Assembly: GCA_002707985.1 (NCBI GenBank)
Contig: PAOI01000036.1
Location: forward strand, 1 to 45,619
DNA: 45,619 nt
Reading direction: 5' to 3'
From: Sphingomonas sp.
GTDB lineage: Bacteria; Pseudomonadota; Alphaproteobacteria; Sphingomonadales; Sphingomonadaceae
This document shows, one piece after another, positions 43,946-45,619 of this stretch (positions are counted from its first letter, which is position 1; every line of letters begins with the position of its first letter). Both the position numbers and the translations under genes were made by a program. The notes beneath the pieces were generated by a model. It worked only from the letters and a program-made list of their open reading frames with translations, was not told the DNA's origin and made no database searches.

Positions 43946-43969
43946 AAAAAGGCCGCCTCAAAGACGGCC
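43946..43969 (-). terminator. Terminator-like hairpin in the rpmH leader
   Basis: On the minus strand GGCCGTC (43969-43963), loop TTTGA, GGCGGCC (43957-43951), then five T residues (43950-43946). The 7-bp stem has one wobble. It lies between the predicted rpmH promoter and the rpmH start, 27 nt before that start. It may end the upstream PGPGW transcript, be an attenuator, or protect the mRNA 5' end. Confidence 0.6.
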
Positions 43970-43981
43970 GTGTGAGGCGCG

Positions 43982-44010
43982 CTCATAGGCAAAGCGCGCA
44001 CCGCTGTCAA
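43982..44010 (-). promoter_or_regulatory. Predicted sigma-70 promoter of the rpmH operon
   Basis: On the minus strand: TTGACA (44010-44005), a 17-nt spacer, TATGAG (43987-43982). The -35 is a perfect consensus and the spacing optimal; the -10 is fair. The -35 overlaps the stop codon of the upstream gene. Predicted transcription start about 43975, giving a leader near 56 nt that begins with the hairpin. Confidence 0.65.
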
Positions 44011-44408
44011 CGCGTGTTGCTCTCGCGGCCGATCGCCGTGTCGGTGAGGCCGGTAATGCCGCCGCGCGCGGCCGGATCGAGTTCGATCACCGTCACGGTG
44101 ACTTCGCCGCGTTCGGCTTCGGCCTTGCGATTGCGGCGGCGTAATGCGCTGGGCCGGCGAAGCACGCGATCGGCGAAATTCCCGAATTTCGGCCAGCGTT
44201 GCTTGGTTTTCACGAAGCGATACCGTGCCCAGCGCGAATGCCGCAGCACCATCACCAGCCCCAGGGCAAAGACGGGAACGCCCCCCGGGCCGGGGATCAC
44301 GCCGATGAAAGGCGAGGCGATGATCAACGTCGTACCGGTCGCAAGCATCGACACGCGGACAACGGGATGGGCGGGGCGACGGCGTTTGCGGGGCGGGGGC
44401 GCGGACAT
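44007..44408 (-). CDS. PGPGW-type small membrane protein
   Basis: 133 residues. After a basic N-terminus ([12 protein letters not shown]) come two hydrophobic segments containing [22 protein letters not shown], the hallmark of the putative transmembrane PGPGW family; a basic tail with [16 protein letters not shown] follows. Function unknown. ATG 44408 has GAGGGCGGA directly upstream; the upstream ATG at 44420 is a weaker choice. The stop codon is embedded in the rpmH -35 element. Confidence 0.8.
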   Translation of the reverse strand: MSAPPPRKRRRPAHPVVRVSMLATGTTLIIASPFIGVIPGPGGVPVFALGLVMVLRHSRWARYRFVKTKQRWPKFGNFADRVLRRPSALRRRNRKAEAERGEVTVTVIELDPAARGGITGLTDTAIGRESNTR

Positions 44409-44525
44409 TTCCGCCCTCATGTGGGCGTCCGCGCGATTCGCTGCAAGCCAAAGAGTCGCGATTTGCGGCATTCCCGTACGCAACAAAGCCGTTATGGTTG
44501 CGCGCGGGGCAGAGGGGGGATCATT

Positions 44526-45619
44526 TTGGTCGCGATCGTATCGACCGTAGCCTATCTGGGGCTCGAAGCGCGGGCGGTGGAAGTGCAGGTGCAGGTGGCG
44601 CCGGGCGTACCTGCCTTTGTCGTCGTCGGCCTGCCCGACAAGGCAGTGGCGGAAAGCCGCGAGCGCGTGCGTGCGGCAGTTGCCGCGATCGGGCTGGCGT
44701 TGCCGCCCAAGCGAATCACCGTCAACCTGTCGCCCGCCGATCTTCCCAAGGAAGGATCGCATTATGACCTGCCGATCGCGATGGGGCTGCTCGCGGCGAT
44801 GGGCGTGGTCGATGCCGAAACGCTGTCGGGATATGTCGTGGTGGGCGAACTGGGCCTCGACGGGCGGATCGCGCCGTCGCCCGGCGTGCTGCTCGCTGCG
44901 CTTCATGCTTCGGAACAGGGCAAGGGACTGGTCTGTCCCGCCGCGCAGGGCGCCGAAGCGGCATGGGCGGGATCGGTCGAAGTGGTCGCCGCGCCCGACC
45001 TGATCGCGCTGCTCAATCACTTCAAGGGCAATCAGCTCTTGTCCGCACCGGCGCCGGGAGAGGCGGAGCCGCCCGGCATGGGCCCGGACCTCAAACAGGT
45101 GAAGGGACAGGAAACCGCCAAGCGGGCGCTGGAGATCGCGGCGGCGGGCGGCCATAATCTGCTGATGTGCGGGCCGCCCGGAGCAGGCAAGTCGCTGCTT
45201 GCCTCCTGCCTGCCGGGAATATTGCCGCCACTCGACGCTGCCGAGGCGCTCGAGGTTTCGATGGTCGCCTCTGTGGCGGGGAAGCTGGAGGAGGGGCGGC
45301 TGACGCGGACGCGCCCGTTCCGCAGCCCGCATCATTCGGCATCGATGGCGGCTCTGGTCGGCGGCGGGCTGAAGGTGAAGCCGGGCGAAGTCAGTCTGGC
45401 GCATCTGGGCGTATTGTTTCTCGACGAACTCCCCGAATTTCAACGTGCCGTGCTCGATTCGCTGCGTCAGCCGCTCGAGACCGGCACGGTCAGCGTCGCG
45501 CGCGCCAATGCGCATGTCAGTTTTCCGGCGCGGGTGCAGCTGGTGGCGGCGATGAATCCCTGTCGCTGCGGCCATCTGGGCGATCCGGCGCTGGCGTGCG
45601 CGCGTGCGCCCAGATGCGC
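44526..45619 (+). CDS. YifB/ComM-family Mg-chelatase-like ATPase (partial, C-terminus outside window)
   Basis: 364 codons to the edge. The TTG start has GAGGGGGGA about 6 nt upstream, and [20 protein letters not shown] is the usual YifB beginning. The N-terminal Lon-protease-like fold ([38 protein letters not shown]) is followed by the AAA+ core with Walker [30 protein letters not shown], Walker [10 protein letters not shown] and AAMNPCRCG. ComM acts as a branch-migration helicase during natural transformation in Vibrio and relatives; in this organism the role is inferred. Divergent from the PGPGW gene. Confidence 0.94.
   Translation, partial: MVAIVSTVAYLGLEARAVEVQVQVAPGVPAFVVVGLPDKAVAESRERVRAAVAAIGLALPPKRITVNLSPADLPKEGSHYDLPIAMGLLAAMGVVDAETLSGYVVVGELGLDGRIAPSPGVLLAALHASEQGKGLVCPAAQGAEAAWAGSVEVVAAPDLIALLNHFKGNQLLSAPAPGEAEPPGMGPDLKQVKGQETAKRALEIAAAGGHNLLMCGPPGAGKSLLASCLPGILPPLDAAEALEVSMVASVAGKLEEGRLTRTRPFRSPHHSASMAALVGGGLKVKPGEVSLAHLGVLFLDELPEFQRAVLDSLRQPLETGTVSVARANAHVSFPARVQLVAAMNPCRCGHLGDPALACARAPRC

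Noticed and set aside
1..45619. Mobile element, prophage, CRISPR array, toxin-antitoxin pair, tRNA or rRNA
   Set aside because: Searched for by eye: no transposase, integrase, regularly spaced repeats, antitoxin-like small gene pair or cloverleaf-like sequence found. A trained RNA and repeat search would be needed to exclude small cases.

Overview
The window is GC-rich, densely coded chromosomal DNA from an alphaproteobacterium, most likely a sphingomonad (Sphingomonas or a relative). I base this on gene order (mutM-rpsT-dnaA; ubiE-ubiB-coaBC-dut; rpmH-rnpA-yidD-yidC-engB; secB-murJ next to a Tim44-like gene, mltA and smr) and on the style of the proteins. No phage, insertion sequence, CRISPR array, tRNA or rRNA was seen. 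Nearly every gene is intact; only the two edge genes are cut by the window.

Layout. 1-3468: cell-surface sugar genes, namely an O-antigen ligase-type membrane protein (cut at the left edge), wecB and, divergently, galU. 3479-10805: nine minus-strand genes, seven of whose eight junctions overlap (ubiE, ubiB, a polytopic membrane protein, coaBC, a lipoprotein hydrolase, dut, a small exported protein, a MoeB/ThiF-like E1 enzyme and a DsrE-like protein). 10891-13897: mutM, rpsT with a clear intrinsic terminator, and dnaA. 14175-25188: trpS, then a block holding an exported NTF2-like/beta-lactamase-fold fusion, wecC, a UDP-glucuronate 4-epimerase, a PDZ-M48 metalloprotease, a PPP-type phosphatase and three small orphan genes, followed by murJ and secB. 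25352-29620: tim44-like, mltA, smr and a GGDEF/EAL protein. 29621-30739: dapE.

30825-32944 is a tight four-gene unit (PhyH-type dioxygenase, unknown membrane-anchored protein, cupin, YCII-like protein). It is the least explained operon here and the best candidate for an undescribed pathway. 32955-38690 is a minus-strand operon for a cytoplasmic three-subunit molybdenum hydroxylase of the PaoABC type, followed by an MDR oxidoreductase, a glutathione S-transferase and a 54-residue glycine-rich membrane peptide; an exported S9 peptidase is divergent from it. 40843-43919 is the rpmH-rnpA-yidD-yidC-engB cluster, with a strong-looking promoter followed at once by a terminator-like hairpin in the rpmH leader. 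The right edge holds a PGPGW-type membrane protein and the start of a YifB/ComM ATPase.

How the genes work together. WecB and WecC would convert UDP-GlcNAc to UDP-ManNAc and then UDP-ManNAcA. GalU and the 4-epimerase would feed UDP-glucose and UDP-galacturonate, and the ligase-type protein and MurJ act on lipid-linked glycans. The rest is mostly housekeeping: replication initiation, CoA and ubiquinone synthesis, dUTP and 8-oxoguanine sanitation, protein export and membrane insertion. All functional assignments rest on motifs and family resemblance read by eye; no database search was run.
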